Shown here: positions 13,656 through 20,279 of the stretch, piece after piece | How positions within the stretch are numbered: position 1 is the stretch's first letter | Layout: each line of letters begins with the position of its first letter | From: a virus | Direction: 5' to 3' (one strand) | DNA length: 30,131 bases | Virus record (IMG/VR): IMGVR_UViG_3300022920_000024 | Coordinates: 1-30,131 of that record | The notes under the pieces: model-generated | Told to the model about the DNA's origin: nothing | What the model saw: the letters and a program-made list of their open reading frames with translations, nothing else | Databases searched by the model: none | Translations under genes and position numbers: made by a program

Positions 13656-13677
13656 AGCTCACCTCATTTGTTCGGCG

Positions 13678-13708
13678 CATAACAACGCCATTAAAAATAG
13701 CCCTTATG
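13678..13708. repeat. Boundary element 2, short version
   Basis: Begins CATAACAACG and ends CCCTTATG, with ATTAA and AATAG between. It shares the ends of element 1 (13281-13345) but lacks the central hairpin. It lies directly after the stop of the 113-aa zinc protein and 22 bases before the next start. Confidence 0.5.
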
Positions 13709-14050
13709 TCAAGCAGAATAACCACGCTCTGCATTTTCCTCAAAATCATTTTGAAAAGGATTGTGCTTTTTGGGATTCATTGTTGATTCAATCTTAAACT
13801 CAGGATTGTGCTTACAATTGCTGTTATTTTTCCTGTGCACGTGAGGCAAACAATCTTCATAGCAAAGCTCACCAGAATCTTTTTCAGAGTTCTTTCTGTC
13901 CATTCTAAACCAATCAACATATAACTTGCCATCACAGGCAGGGTATCTAGGGCACATTGAATATTTTTTGACTTTATATTCATCAGGATGCTTTGCTCTG
14001 GTGACTCTTGCTTGACAAGAACGTTTGTTACATCGACACTTATATTTCAC
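13709..14050 (-). CDS. Conserved phage zinc-binding protein, 113 aa
   Basis: Starts with GTG and has KCRCNKRSCQARVTRAKHPDEY (C5, C7, C12, then H21), C33-x5-C39, C63-x3-C67, H70, H72, C79 and H81. I recognise the overall C-x-C-x4-C/ARVTRAKHP pattern from many phage hypothetical proteins. It probably has two zinc sites and a basic face. GAGAGG precedes the GTG, and its start overlaps the upstream stop by 4 bases, so it is translationally coupled to the 86-aa gene. Confidence 0.75.
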   Translation of the reverse strand: MKYKCRCNKRSCQARVTRAKHPDEYKVKKYSMCPRYPACDGKLYVDWFRMDRKNSEKDSGELCYEDCLPHVHRKNNSNCKHNPEFKIESTMNPKKHNPFQNDFEENAERGYSA

Positions 14051-14307
14051 CTCTCACCTCTGAGGTTTTCAATTGCTTCAATAATTGCTTCTTGTTTGCA
14101 TTCATGAAATATGCCAGTTACCATCCTGTGATTAACAAATACCATATAAGAATATTCCAATGGGAAGAATGTGCAACTTGCAGATGGTTCAATTTTACGC
14201 AATATTTTCATAAGCTTTGATTCGTGATCAATCTCATTTTTCATATCTGTACAAAGAGCACCATTGTAAACTCTACGGTCGCTTGCTTTGTATGTTTTCA
14301 AGGTCAT
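14047..14307 (-). CDS. Hypothetical protein, 86 aa
   Basis: Unrecognised. The N-terminal half is charged. The C-terminal half reads strand-strand-helix (FPLEYSYMVFVNHRMV, then an EAIIEAIENL helix), like a small alpha-beta domain. ATG 14307 overlaps the stop of the 181-aa gene (ATGA), and its own stop overlaps the next GTG. It is the middle gene of a tightly coupled set. Confidence 0.7.
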   Translation of the reverse strand: MTLKTYKASDRRVYNGALCTDMKNEIDHESKLMKILRKIEPSASCTFFPLEYSYMVFVNHRMVTGIFHECKQEAIIEAIENLRGER

Positions 14308-14849
14308 CGTGTTGCGCTCCCATCAATTTCAATATTTGGGTTAAACCTTCCCATAATATAATCAGGTCTACGCTGATCTGGTTGTGGACAAGCAGCGATA
14401 ATTCTCCACCCTGAATTCAAATAAGTCTGCAATTCATCTGTGCAAAGATCAGTTTGAATTGACACCTCATTGTACATAGATAGTGCTTGTCCTGGCATGT
14501 GAACTTCACACTTGTTGTTATAAGTATTTCCGCCATCTGCTGAAATCTTTATTGGTTTGTTTGCCCATTCTTGCAATTGCTCTGATATATCAACATCAAC
14601 GTCTATTTGACTTTTGATTGTGAATCTTATTTCAGCAAGATTAAGGAGAATGACATCATTTTTTGATAGAACAACCTCATCCTCAGAAACAAAAGTCTGG
14701 TAACTCTTTGATTCATCATATTGTTCTAGCTCAAGAAACTTCAATTTCTTGAATTTTGCTTGTTCTTTATTGAATTCATCAATAGAATCACAACCCCATG
14801 ATGTAACATCTGTTAGTTTTATATGGTAAAGCTCTGGTTTTATCTTCAC
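14304..14849 (-). CDS. Phage protein with C-terminal GWRIIAACPQPDQRRPDY domain, 181 aa
   Basis: Starts with GTG (AAGGAGAT at 6 bases). The last 45 residues contain ELQTYLNSGWRIIAACPQP followed by DQRRPDYIMGRFNP. This is a short conserved module I have seen at the ends of several phage proteins; its function is not established. The N-terminal 135 residues are unrecognised and include a long acidic stretch (SQIDVDVDISEQLQEW). The start overlaps the stop of the membrane/Cys protein (GTGA). Confidence 0.7.
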   Translation of the reverse strand: MKIKPELYHIKLTDVTSWGCDSIDEFNKEQAKFKKLKFLELEQYDESKSYQTFVSEDEVVLSKNDVILLNLAEIRFTIKSQIDVDVDISEQLQEWANKPIKISADGGNTYNNKCEVHMPGQALSMYNEVSIQTDLCTDELQTYLNSGWRIIAACPQPDQRRPDYIMGRFNPNIEIDGSATR

Positions 14850-15082
14850 AAGATATCTCCTTGGTCACTCTCACAACAAGCATTACATGTATTTGGAAAA
14901 TACGTTCTTTCATCTTCACCTATCTGCTTTGTAAAATTTTTACTGTACACGTAACATTTGCTGCATTTTCTTTCAAACAAAGGCTTTTCCCTAAAGCAAA
15001 AAGCGAGCATTGCCCAGAATATCAGAAACAAAACAACAAAAGCAATCATTAAATAAATAAAAATAATCATATTAACGGTCAT
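14846..15082 (-). CDS. Single-pass membrane protein with cytoplasmic-type Cys motif, 78 aa
   Basis: Residues 4-28 are a clear transmembrane helix, followed by basic residues. The C-terminal part has C40-x2-C43 and C66-x2-C69-C70, a likely zinc site. Positive residues after the helix suggest that the Cys part is in the cytoplasm. No family name. The 5' end overlaps the P-loop-like gene by 11 bases. Confidence 0.7.
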   Translation of the reverse strand: MTVNMIIFIYLMIAFVVLFLIFWAMLAFCFREKPLFERKCSKCYVYSKNFTKQIGEDERTYFPNTCNACCESDQGDIL

Positions 15083-15422
15083 CCCTCAATATTATTGGAT
15101 CTTTTATGCCACGAATGCACTCTTGTCTTCTGAGTGCCTCACTACTTATAAAACTAATGACACCGCCATTCTTGAATCTAAACAAAAAACCATTGGGTAC
15201 GTGCTTTGTGCTGACTTCCATGTGAATAACTGATATGAAAGCTTCTATATAATGCCTAGCAATAGGAGCTTCACCACGGTTATTATAAACATAAAACACC
15301 TTCCTGCCGTCAGATGCTTGCTTTACTGCTTCAAGACACAAACGGTATGTTTTGCCTGTTGGTTTTCTAGCAGAGAACTCTCCCAAGTATTCTTTCTTAA
15401 ACATTTCATATGAGCAGTTCAA
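15072..15422 (-). CDS. Short P-loop-like phage protein, 116 aa
   Basis: FSARKPTGKTYRLCLEAV has an A-x4-G-K-T P-loop (18-25) followed by a helix. The next strand is GRKVFYVYNN. The protein then holds only one more strand-helix unit and FRFKNGGVISFIS, so it is much shorter than a complete ATPase and lacks a clear Walker B. Similar short phage proteins exist. It may bind a nucleotide or have lost activity. The TTG start (15422) has AAGGA at 10 bases and is coupled to the upstream gene; ATG 15407 is the alternative. Confidence 0.65.
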   Translation of the reverse strand: MNCSYEMFKKEYLGEFSARKPTGKTYRLCLEAVKQASDGRKVFYVYNNRGEAPIARHYIEAFISVIHMEVSTKHVPNGFLFRFKNGGVISFISSEALRRQECIRGIKDPIILRDDR

Positions 15423-15733
15423 AGCGAAACATCCTTGGATTCTGATTTTTTAACAATTCTTGACGCTTCCAGCATGCCTTTGAAGAAATATTCATTATCT
15501 TCTCTTTTGACATCTGCATAAACAGTGTTTATTTTAAATATGTTCATGCGATCTATGTAGTAGTGTTTCATGAACGCCATGAATCCATCTTCCCAGTCTT
15601 TTCTGTTCTTTTTATGGATTCTTTTCTCAAGGAAAGATTCAAAATAACCACGAAATGGAATTGATATAATCCCACAAAACATCAAAATAAATAAAAAAGC
15701 AACCATAAATACCAAAAGAATAAAATGTTCCAT
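15419..15733 (-). CDS. Single-pass membrane protein, 104 aa
   Basis: Residues 4-26 form a hydrophobic helix, then a basic stretch (KKNRKDW) and a soluble, largely helical part. No family. AGGTGATATA before the ATG repeats the leader of the 29-aa gene at 1094. It overlaps the next gene by 4 bases. Confidence 0.7.
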   Translation of the reverse strand: MEHFILLVFMVAFLFILMFCGIISIPFRGYFESFLEKRIHKKNRKDWEDGFMAFMKHYYIDRMNIFKINTVYADVKREDNEYFFKGMLEASRIVKKSESKDVSL

Positions 15734-15741
15734 TATATCAC

Positions 15742-15936
15742 CTATAATAAAAGCTCTATGGAGCCAAGTATGAATGAAAGAAATATCATTGCAATTCCCA
15801 TGCCATACCAGCCATGGTCTTCTGCTCTAGGTTTTTGATTCTTTTGCGATAGAATCATCTTCATGTTGTAAAAGTGCCTTATCATTAAGACACCAATCAA
15901 AAAAGTTACTACGCAAAGTATTCCAAAAATTGTCAC
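15742..15936 (-). CDS. Two-pass small membrane protein, 64 aa
   Basis: Two hydrophobic helices (about 2-20 and 44-63) are joined by a basic, His-containing loop. The start is GTG 15936 with AAGGA at 7 bases, 3 bases after the lipoprotein stop. It belongs to a run of envelope genes (membrane protein, membrane protein, lipoprotein), so these may act together at the cell envelope, for example in superinfection exclusion. That is an inference from position only. Confidence 0.7.
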   Translation of the reverse strand: MTIFGILCVVTFLIGVLMIRHFYNMKMILSQKNQKPRAEDHGWYGMGIAMIFLSFILGSIELLL

Positions 15937-15939
15937 TAT

Positions 15940-16389
15940 CTAATCCTTTTTATCTGTAGATAGTGACTCAACCAACGCACTCTTTGATCCCTTGAAATCA
16001 ACATCAGGGATTATGCCTTGTGGCTTGAAGGTACGGCGATAATGATAAACATTTACTGGCAGAGCATCTAGCTGCTCAACGACAACCTCAGTTTGGCCTG
16101 ATGTTGATATCATGCTGTTTTTAACAATAGCATTTCCAGAACTGTCTTCACCAACTTTACAAATAACAGAAACGCGATGGCCGTATTCAATAGCGCAAAG
16201 CCCTTCAATTTTCTGAACTACTGTGTCAGTCCAAGTATTATAGAACAAAATGCGGCGATTTACTTCAAAATTATCCGCTGCCTTTGCAGCATTATTCTTT
16301 GCTATCACAGCATCATCTTCGCATCCTGTCACAAATAATGCTGTTGATAAAATTGCTGATATTAATAGTAGTTTTTTCATTTTCTTCAC
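15940..16389 (-). CDS. Beta-sandwich lipoprotein, 149 aa
   Basis: A Sec signal peptide with basic start KKMKK, hydrophobic core and lipobox FVTGC, with the lipidated Cys at residue 23. The mature part has KAADNFEVNRRILFYN, VEQLDALPVNVYHYRRTFKP and IIPDVDFKGS, the pattern of the beta-sandwich lipoprotein family found in many phages and prophages of Gram-negative bacteria. The next residue is Glu (C-E-D-D), and without Asp at +2 an outer-membrane location is expected. Family members are suspected exclusion or envelope-modifying factors; none is proven here. Confidence 0.85.
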   Translation of the reverse strand: MKKMKKLLLISAILSTALFVTGCEDDAVIAKNNAAKAADNFEVNRRILFYNTWTDTVVQKIEGLCAIEYGHRVSVICKVGEDSSGNAIVKNSMISTSGQTEVVVEQLDALPVNVYHYRRTFKPQGIIPDVDFKGSKSALVESLSTDKKD

Positions 16390-16400
16390 CTTTAGTTTAG

Positions 16401-16517
16401 TTAAATTACAATACAGCCAAAAATGGCATTTTCAAGATTGTTCTTTGTGATATCATCTAGTTCATCACAATCGCAAATTATAACAAAGTTTTTGTCATCA
16501 ATTTTGAAAAAAATCAA
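16401..16517 (-). CDS. Possible 38-aa acidic protein, TTG start
   Basis: An open frame from TTG 16517 to TAA 16401 fills the gap between the lipoprotein and the 54-aa gene. It reads FVIICDCDELDDI in its middle and is acidic with a hydrophobic end. The TTG overlaps the end of the upstream gene, but no good SD is visible. Protein-like composition is the main support. Confidence 0.4.
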   Translation of the reverse strand: MIFFKIDDKNFVIICDCDELDDITKNNLENAIFGCIVI

Positions 16518-16662
16518 TCACTTGAGGATAATCAATAAGCTCTTCTTCAACATCCTCATAAACAAAATTACCATCTTTGACATTGGCGTGATAGAATGAA
16601 GTCACTCTGGTTTTTATTGAGAGATCTTTTTCAAAAGACAAATTATTGTTTTGGTGTGTCAT
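16498..16662 (-). CDS. Hypothetical acidic protein, 54 aa
   Basis: Starts MTHQNNNLSFEKDL. The frame is open to an ATG at 16746, but that part overlaps the 64-aa gene by 77 bases. ATG 16662 has TAGG at 6 bases, and that SD overlaps the upstream stop. The C-terminus is acidic (YEDVEEELIDYPQVIDFF). No family. Confidence 0.6.
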   Translation of the reverse strand: MTHQNNNLSFEKDLSIKTRVTSFYHANVKDGNFVYEDVEEELIDYPQVIDFFQN

Positions 16663-16669
16663 ATCAAAC

Positions 16670-16864
16670 CTATCTATTGATGCTTCGACAAATATTACTT
16701 CTGACAACATCCCTAGCTTCTTTTGTGAATTCTGGATCAGGATCAAAAAACTCGCTCATGTACTTCATCTTTTCAACAACACTCCCAAACAAAGATAATT
16801 GTGCCTCCATAATACTCACCTGAGCTTCTTTTGTCATTACATTAATGTCTTCACGCTTGTTCAT
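16670..16864 (-). CDS. Hypothetical helical protein, 64 aa
   Basis: Starts MNKREDINVMTKEAQ with AAAGG at 5 bases. It is mostly one amphipathic helix, an acidic FFDPDPEF turn and a second helix. No family. Its leader carries the 16-bp motif shared with the 178-aa gene. Confidence 0.65.
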   Translation of the reverse strand: MNKREDINVMTKEAQVSIMEAQLSLFGSVVEKMKYMSEFFDPDPEFTKEARDVVRSNICRSINR

Positions 16865-16868
16865 AGCA

Positions 16869-16884
16869 ACCTTTCAATATTTTA
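16869..16884 (-). repeat. Repeated leader motif, copy 1
   Basis: ACCTTTCAATATTTTA (TAAAATATTGAAAGGT on the mRNA) occurs here and identically at 17435-17450, each time just before a start codon so that the AAAGG acts as ribosome binding site. The two genes are not similar, so the leader was duplicated or selected separately. Confidence 0.8.
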
Positions 16885-16892
16885 ATTAAATT

Positions 16893-17429
16893 TTAAATTC
16901 CTGCTGAACAGAAATGCCTGCATCTTTTGCAACAAGAACATGCAGATTCTTCTGGTGTTTTGTGATTCAATTCAATATCCCGCTGGCACGGCTCAAGATC
17001 ATTTGTCTCATCGCATTGACAAAAATCAGAAAATGAATTTATGACAACATACTTAATGCCATATGGCTTGTAATGAACAGTAGTTATGTTAATCTCATAA
17101 ACAGCGTGCAAAATTTTTAAAATAACAAGATTTAAAAAATCTTCATCACTATTTTCATGCCTACTTGGTATTGGGCCAAGGCCACCAGCATGGAAAATCA
17201 TCTGCAGAGACTTCAGGCCAAATTCAACAGCAGAACTGTTCCCGCCAGCAACAACAATATTATGAAACAAGAACTCACCTTTTCTACAGCCATTTAATAT
17301 TTCCATCTTAAAACAAAGATGCGCCATAGATGATGATTTGGGCTTGCGCAATTCCACTTCAACAATTTTAATTTTGTAATCACCATCTTCAAATGGTATT
17401 TGTTTGTCATAGCCAACAGAAGCACTCAT
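16893..17429 (-). CDS. Second DUF669-like protein with Cys-rich tail, 178 aa
   Basis: Residues 12-85 follow the DUF669 layout: IPFEDGDYKIKIVEVEL, then KMEILNGCRKGEFLFHNIVV, then SSAVEFGLKSLQMIFHAGGL. It aligns by eye with the gene at 6013-6483 (same growth of K-G-x-x-L/F-L-F, AVE and a late AAG/HAGG). A single-stranded DNA-binding role is therefore likely. After residue 136 the tail has eight cysteines (C137, C139, C148, C164, C166, C167, C170, C174) and could bind zinc; the first protein has none. ATG 17429 has AAAGGTGA. It is about 10 kb from Sak4, so it may serve another process. Confidence 0.65.
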   Translation of the reverse strand: MSASVGYDKQIPFEDGDYKIKIVEVELRKPKSSSMAHLCFKMEILNGCRKGEFLFHNIVVAGGNSSAVEFGLKSLQMIFHAGGLGPIPSRHENSDEDFLNLVILKILHAVYEINITTVHYKPYGIKYVVINSFSDFCQCDETNDLEPCQRDIELNHKTPEESACSCCKRCRHFCSAGI

Positions 17430-17434
17430 AAATC

Positions 17435-17450
17435 ACCTTTCAATATTTTA
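17435..17450 (-). repeat. Repeated leader motif, copy 2
   Basis: Identical 16-mer to 16869-16884. Its last three bases are the stop codon of the 133-aa gene upstream. Confidence 0.8.
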
Positions 17451-17849
17451 TTTAACAGAACATTTCAGTTTCCAAAACGGATCATCAAGACTAATGCTGA
17501 TCACCCAAACTCCCAAAGCATATTGAATTTCATGAGATTGCTCAGCCCTCAGTCCTTTTTTCATAAAATCTTCAATTAAAGAACCAGTTTGCAATTTCAA
17601 CTTTCTGTTGAATTCAACCCTTGAGTCTGGCGCACACTCATCCTCTTGCAGCAATATGCCTTGTTTTATTGGAATTTGCCTAGACTTCAAATAATATTCT
17701 AGGTTTTGGTAATCAATATCGCTTATGCCATTTTCCGTATGCAGTGTGAATTCTGTGAAGTCGTCATTAAATGAGTGGCCATGTTGTGAGTGCTTGTAAA
17801 TCGCGTCAAACTTCATGCCCTCATCAGCTTTTATTATTATGTTTTCCAT
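17448..17849 (-). CDS. Hypothetical protein, 133 aa
   Basis: Unrecognised. It is acidic at the N-terminus, with a mixed middle (DIDYQNLEYYLKSRQIPI) and a C-terminal strand region (YALGVWVISISLDDPFWKL). No Cys cluster, signal or membrane helix. It begins 4 bases after the RadC-like stop and is co-transcribed with it. Confidence 0.7.
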   Translation of the reverse strand: MENIIIKADEGMKFDAIYKHSQHGHSFNDDFTEFTLHTENGISDIDYQNLEYYLKSRQIPIKQGILLQEDECAPDSRVEFNRKLKLQTGSLIEDFMKKGLRAEQSHEIQYALGVWVISISLDDPFWKLKCSVK

Positions 17850-17853
17850 TGTA

Positions 17854-18384
17854 CTATCCCCAGTTTAGGCCATTGGCAGTAAAGCTGAATGATTTATCAC
17901 CAGCTATTATTATGTGGTCTAGCAAACGTATGTCAAATAAATTTAATGACTGTTTTATTTGATCAGTTATATTTTTGTCAGCATCGCTTGGTCTCTCTTC
18001 ACCACTAGGGTGATTGTGAGAGATAACAATCGCACCTGCATTCAACAATAATGCTTTTTTGGCTATCTCTCTTGGCCATACTGATGCTGCATTTATTGTA
18101 CCAGCGAACATTTCATCATATTCAATCAGATTATGCATTGTATCCAAAAACATAACAGCAAAAACTTCGCGCTCTTTTTGTTGTAATTTCAATCGCAAAA
18201 AATTAATTGAATCACTGGAGTCATTCACCTGAAAAGGTGCGCTTCTAAGTTGTAGATCCAATATTGAAATCGCAGCATCTATCACTTCTTTGTGATTGTC
18301 ATTTATCACCAGTGGGTTTTTGCCATTCTTATCTGTGTAGTACACGCCTTCATTATCAGAAAGCAATTTTTTCTTATCAATCAT
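17854..18384 (-). CDS. radC: RadC/JAB-domain (JAMM metalloprotease-fold) protein, 176 aa
   Basis: The RadC family domain covers residues about 40-176. The metal motif is HNHPSGEERPSDAD (123-136): H123, H125 and D136 bind zinc with S133, the H-x-H-x7-S-x2-D form. MFLDTMHNLI (78-87) and LDHIIIAGDKSFSF are further family marks. RadC proteins were once linked to repair; their biochemical role is unsettled. Some JAB proteins remove ubiquitin-like tags, so an anti-defence role is conceivable. It lacks the N-terminal helix-hairpin-helix of host RadC. SD AGGTGAT. It follows a promoter with operator-like symmetry (18432-18448). Confidence 0.85.
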   Translation of the reverse strand: MIDKKKLLSDNEGVYYTDKNGKNPLVINDNHKEVIDAAISILDLQLRSAPFQVNDSSDSINFLRLKLQQKEREVFAVMFLDTMHNLIEYDEMFAGTINAASVWPREIAKKALLLNAGAIVISHNHPSGEERPSDADKNITDQIKQSLNLFDIRLLDHIIIAGDKSFSFTANGLNWG

Positions 18385-18431
18385 AGATCACCTGTTTTGT
18401 CTTTTTAGTCTGTTTTGGTCTTTTTATAAGA

Positions 18432-18448
18432 TAGGTCTATTATACCTA
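18432..18448 (-). promoter_or_regulatory. Leftward promoter -10 inside an inverted repeat
   Basis: TATAAT (18444-18439, minus strand) lies between TAGGT (18432-18436) and ACCTA (18444-18448), a small inverted repeat that could bind a repressor over the -10. A weak -35 (TTTATT) lies 17 bases upstream. The leader contains a TTTTTAGTC copy (18402-18410). Confidence 0.5.
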
Positions 18449-18484
18449 GTTATTTTTTTCAAATAAAGGGGCAAAAAATCAAAT

Positions 18485-18799
18485 TTAAACTATTGAAACA
18501 GGACAGTCAAAATGCATAATTGCGCCATCAACAGATATTTTATTAATGCAGATCTTTTCAACTTTTACAGCAGTTATCTGAAATATTGTTTTTGTTGAAT
18601 CATCCAATTCTAATTTTATCCAAAATTTTTGTTTCTTGGGATTTTTCTTGACAAATTTATCAATATTGATCCATTCGTAAAAACCAGAATCAGAACCATA
18701 AACGCCACTCAGATCTGTTGTTCTTTTTACAGTATCAATAAGAGCCTTTAGAAAGCCAGAATCTACGCTGGCCAAGTCTTGTTCATTAATGTTGCTCAT
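18485..18799 (-). CDS. Hypothetical early-type protein, 104 aa
   Basis: First gene of the leftward arm. It starts MSNINEQDLASVDSG with a strong AGAGGA. The C-terminal part is strand-rich (FWIKLELDDSTKTIFQITAV, then AIMHFDCPVSIV), suggesting a small beta domain. No family. It has its own -10 box upstream and another promoter just downstream, so it may be made early and separately from the RadC unit. Confidence 0.7.
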   Translation of the reverse strand: MSNINEQDLASVDSGFLKALIDTVKRTTDLSGVYGSDSGFYEWINIDKFVKKNPKKQKFWIKLELDDSTKTIFQITAVKVEKICINKISVDGAIMHFDCPVSIV

Positions 18800-18842
18800 A
18801 ATCTTTTCCTCTATCTGTTTTGCCTATTTAATTTATAAATTG

Positions 18843-18848
18843 ATTATA
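18843..18848 (-). promoter_or_regulatory. Leftward -10 element (GCGTATAATC)
   Basis: Perfect TATAAT in the same ten-base context as at 1459-1464. The palindrome TTCAATATTGAA lies 118 bases upstream. It should start the first leftward transcript with a leader of about 40 bases. Confidence 0.55.
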
Positions 18849-18960
18849 CGCTTGTTAATTTTGAAAGAAAGGGCACAAAACTCACTTTTGGAAAACTAAT
18901 CAAAAACGCTAAAAAGTGAAAAAACAGGGAAAATTCACTTTTCAGAGCAAAAATGCCCTA

Positions 18961-18988
18961 CCCTATTCAATATTGAATGTAAATAGGG
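18961..18988. promoter_or_regulatory. Nested palindromes, possible operator
   Basis: CCCTATT (18961-18967) and AATAGGG (18982-18988) flank TTCAATATTGAA (18966-18977), which also occurs at 1512-1523. The outer arms are not present at the other site. Confidence 0.5.
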
Positions 18989-19104
18989 CGAAAATAAACC
19001 GAATAACCACTTTTGCAGTAGGGTTATCTGAAGTAAGTGGTTACTACGCCTGCAGCCCCTATTCCCTTGTTTTAGAAAAAGGCGTGAATATTATTTCTTG
19101 AAAA

Positions 19105-19389
19105 AATAATATCGCTGCAGCCCCCGTCATTCCTAGCGATATTATTCCAGTATTATTCAATAATATCGCTGTGTCCTTAGTGCTGCAAGGGATACAGCGT
19201 TTTTTCGGCCTAGAATATTATTTTCGACCCAAACGCGAAAATACGCCGCTTAAAAATAAAAGTAAATAAAGTTCTTTACATTTGGTCGAAAATATAGTAG
19301 CCACTATTTTACTTTTTTTAATATTTTAATATTATTATTATTATATATATACTAAACCTATATACAGCAAGGCTCACAGCGATATTATT
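19105..19389. repeat. Four copies of AGCGATATTATT in alternating orientation
   Basis: Exact 12-mers lie at 19105-19116 (minus), 19135-19146 (plus), 19159-19170 (minus) and 19378-19389 (plus). Neighbouring copies 1-2 and 2-3 are perfect inverted repeats with 18- and 12-base spacers, so alternative hairpins or cruciforms are possible. The related strings CCAGTATTATT and CCGATATTATA occur next to copies 2 and 4. The AT-rich stretch lies between copies 3 and 4. Confidence 0.85.
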
Positions 19390-19530
19390 CCGATATTATA
19401 CCAGTATTATTTAAACCGACCTCCAACGGCCATCCCAAGCCCCTAGCGAGCGATAGCCCAGCCCTATATATTCCCTCAACCTTCATCTATATGTCGCTGG
19501 TGATAGCTGAAACAAACCCCTATCCCTATA

Positions 19531-19559
19531 TAGACCGCGCCGCCCTAATCGCTTATAAT
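19531..19559 (+). promoter_or_regulatory. Rightward promoter for the structural arm
   Basis: TAGACC (19531-19536), a 17-base spacer and TATAAT (19554-19559), 30 bases before the first rightward ATG. Four of six -35 bases match consensus and all six -10 bases match. Confidence 0.65.
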
Positions 19560-19588
19560 ACTTTTATCAGAATTACTAGGCATTAAAA

Positions 19589-20002
19589 ATGATTTTTGAT
19601 CAAAAAACACTTCCAACAGTTTTTGCAAAAAGCATTGCAGAAAGTGTCGATCTTGTTGAAGAGTTGGAAACTGGAATGAACCATGTTGCCTACAACAAGA
19701 AAATGCAAAGATTGGTTGCTTTTCAGCAAATGGCAGTCACTTGCTCAATTGAAGATGCAAAAATAGCATTTCATGGATATGAGCTTTCTGAGCTTCAAAA
19801 TGAAGCACTTGAGGTTATTTACAAAAGCACGAAGCCATGGATGCTTGGTCATGTTGTTGGCATTCTTCTTGAGAAAATAAACAACAAGTCAACAATGAAC
19901 AAAGATTTTGCTGAGTCAGTTTCGACAATTGTTGAGCAGTTAACAAAAGCCGATGGGAAATCAACACAGAAAGTAAAACAAATGTTGGTCAAGCTCTGCT
20001 AA
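19589..20002 (+). CDS. Hypothetical helical protein, 137 aa
   Basis: First gene of the rightward arm, with AGG at 8 bases before the ATG. Mostly helical, with KPWMLGHVVGILLEKI in the second half and a basic C-terminus (KSTQKVKQMLVKLC). No recognised domain or HTH motif that I can name. A regulatory or packaging-linked role is possible from its position next to the control region, but this is not supported by sequence. Confidence 0.7.
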   Translation: MIFDQKTLPTVFAKSIAESVDLVEELETGMNHVAYNKKMQRLVAFQQMAVTCSIEDAKIAFHGYELSELQNEALEVIYKSTKPWMLGHVVGILLEKINNKSTMNKDFAESVSTIVEQLTKADGKSTQKVKQMLVKLC

Positions 20003-20021
20003 AAAACCACGGATTAAATCT

Positions 20022-20279
20022 ATGAATCAATTCACCCCCACCATTAATTTTGAATATGAGAAAGAAGCAAGAGTGATTGCTGCTCATGCAATTGTTAAAT
20101 ATCCTGATTTGCAGAAAGAAACAGTTTTGAAGAAAGTTCTTGTTCCTCTTATTTCAATTTACATTAATGGTTCTGAAGAAGAAAGACAAAGGTTGCTTTC
20201 TGGCACTTTTCCAAAAATAACAACTTTAAGCAAAACTGAATTTGAATACCAATGGGAGTTATCTGATGGATCTAGTTGA
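20022..20279 (+). CDS. Hypothetical protein, 85 aa
   Basis: Starts MNQFTPTINFEYEKEAR. It is helical in the middle, with a charged IYINGSEEERQRLL turn, and has no Cys or membrane segment. The SD is weak (GGAT). Its last 14 bases overlap the ACP-like gene, so the two are coupled. Unrecognised. Confidence 0.65.
   Translation: MNQFTPTINFEYEKEARVIAAHAIVKYPDLQKETVLKKVLVPLISIYINGSEEERQRLLSGTFPKITTLSKTEFEYQWELSDGSS

Larger units (their letters stand above)
18850..19588. other. Strand-switch intergenic region, candidate replication origin
   Basis: This 739-bp non-coding region separates leftward and rightward genes. In order it holds: the motif shared with 5888-5907 (18939-18958); nested palindromes (18961-18988); an 8-bp inverted pair AACCACTT/AAGTGGTT (19005-19042); the four 12-mers at 19105-19389; a very AT-rich stretch (about 19306-19356); three CCTATATA repeats (19357, 19463, 19525); a C-rich, G-poor stretch (19420-19545); and a rightward promoter. 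Iteron-like repeats beside an AT-rich unwinding-type segment are typical of origins. No experiment supports this. Confidence 0.6.

Noticed and set aside
16663-16746. Longer start of the 54-aa gene
   Set aside because: It would overlap the well-supported 64-aa gene by 77 bases; ATG 16662 has its own SD overlapping that gene's stop.
17854-18384. Host-type RadC DNA repair protein
   Set aside because: Only the JAB domain is present, without the N-terminal helix-hairpin-helix, and a repair role for the family is not established.
19105-19171. dif/Xer recombination site
   Set aside because: The inverted 12-mers do not match the known dif arms, and spacers are 12 and 18 bases instead of 6.
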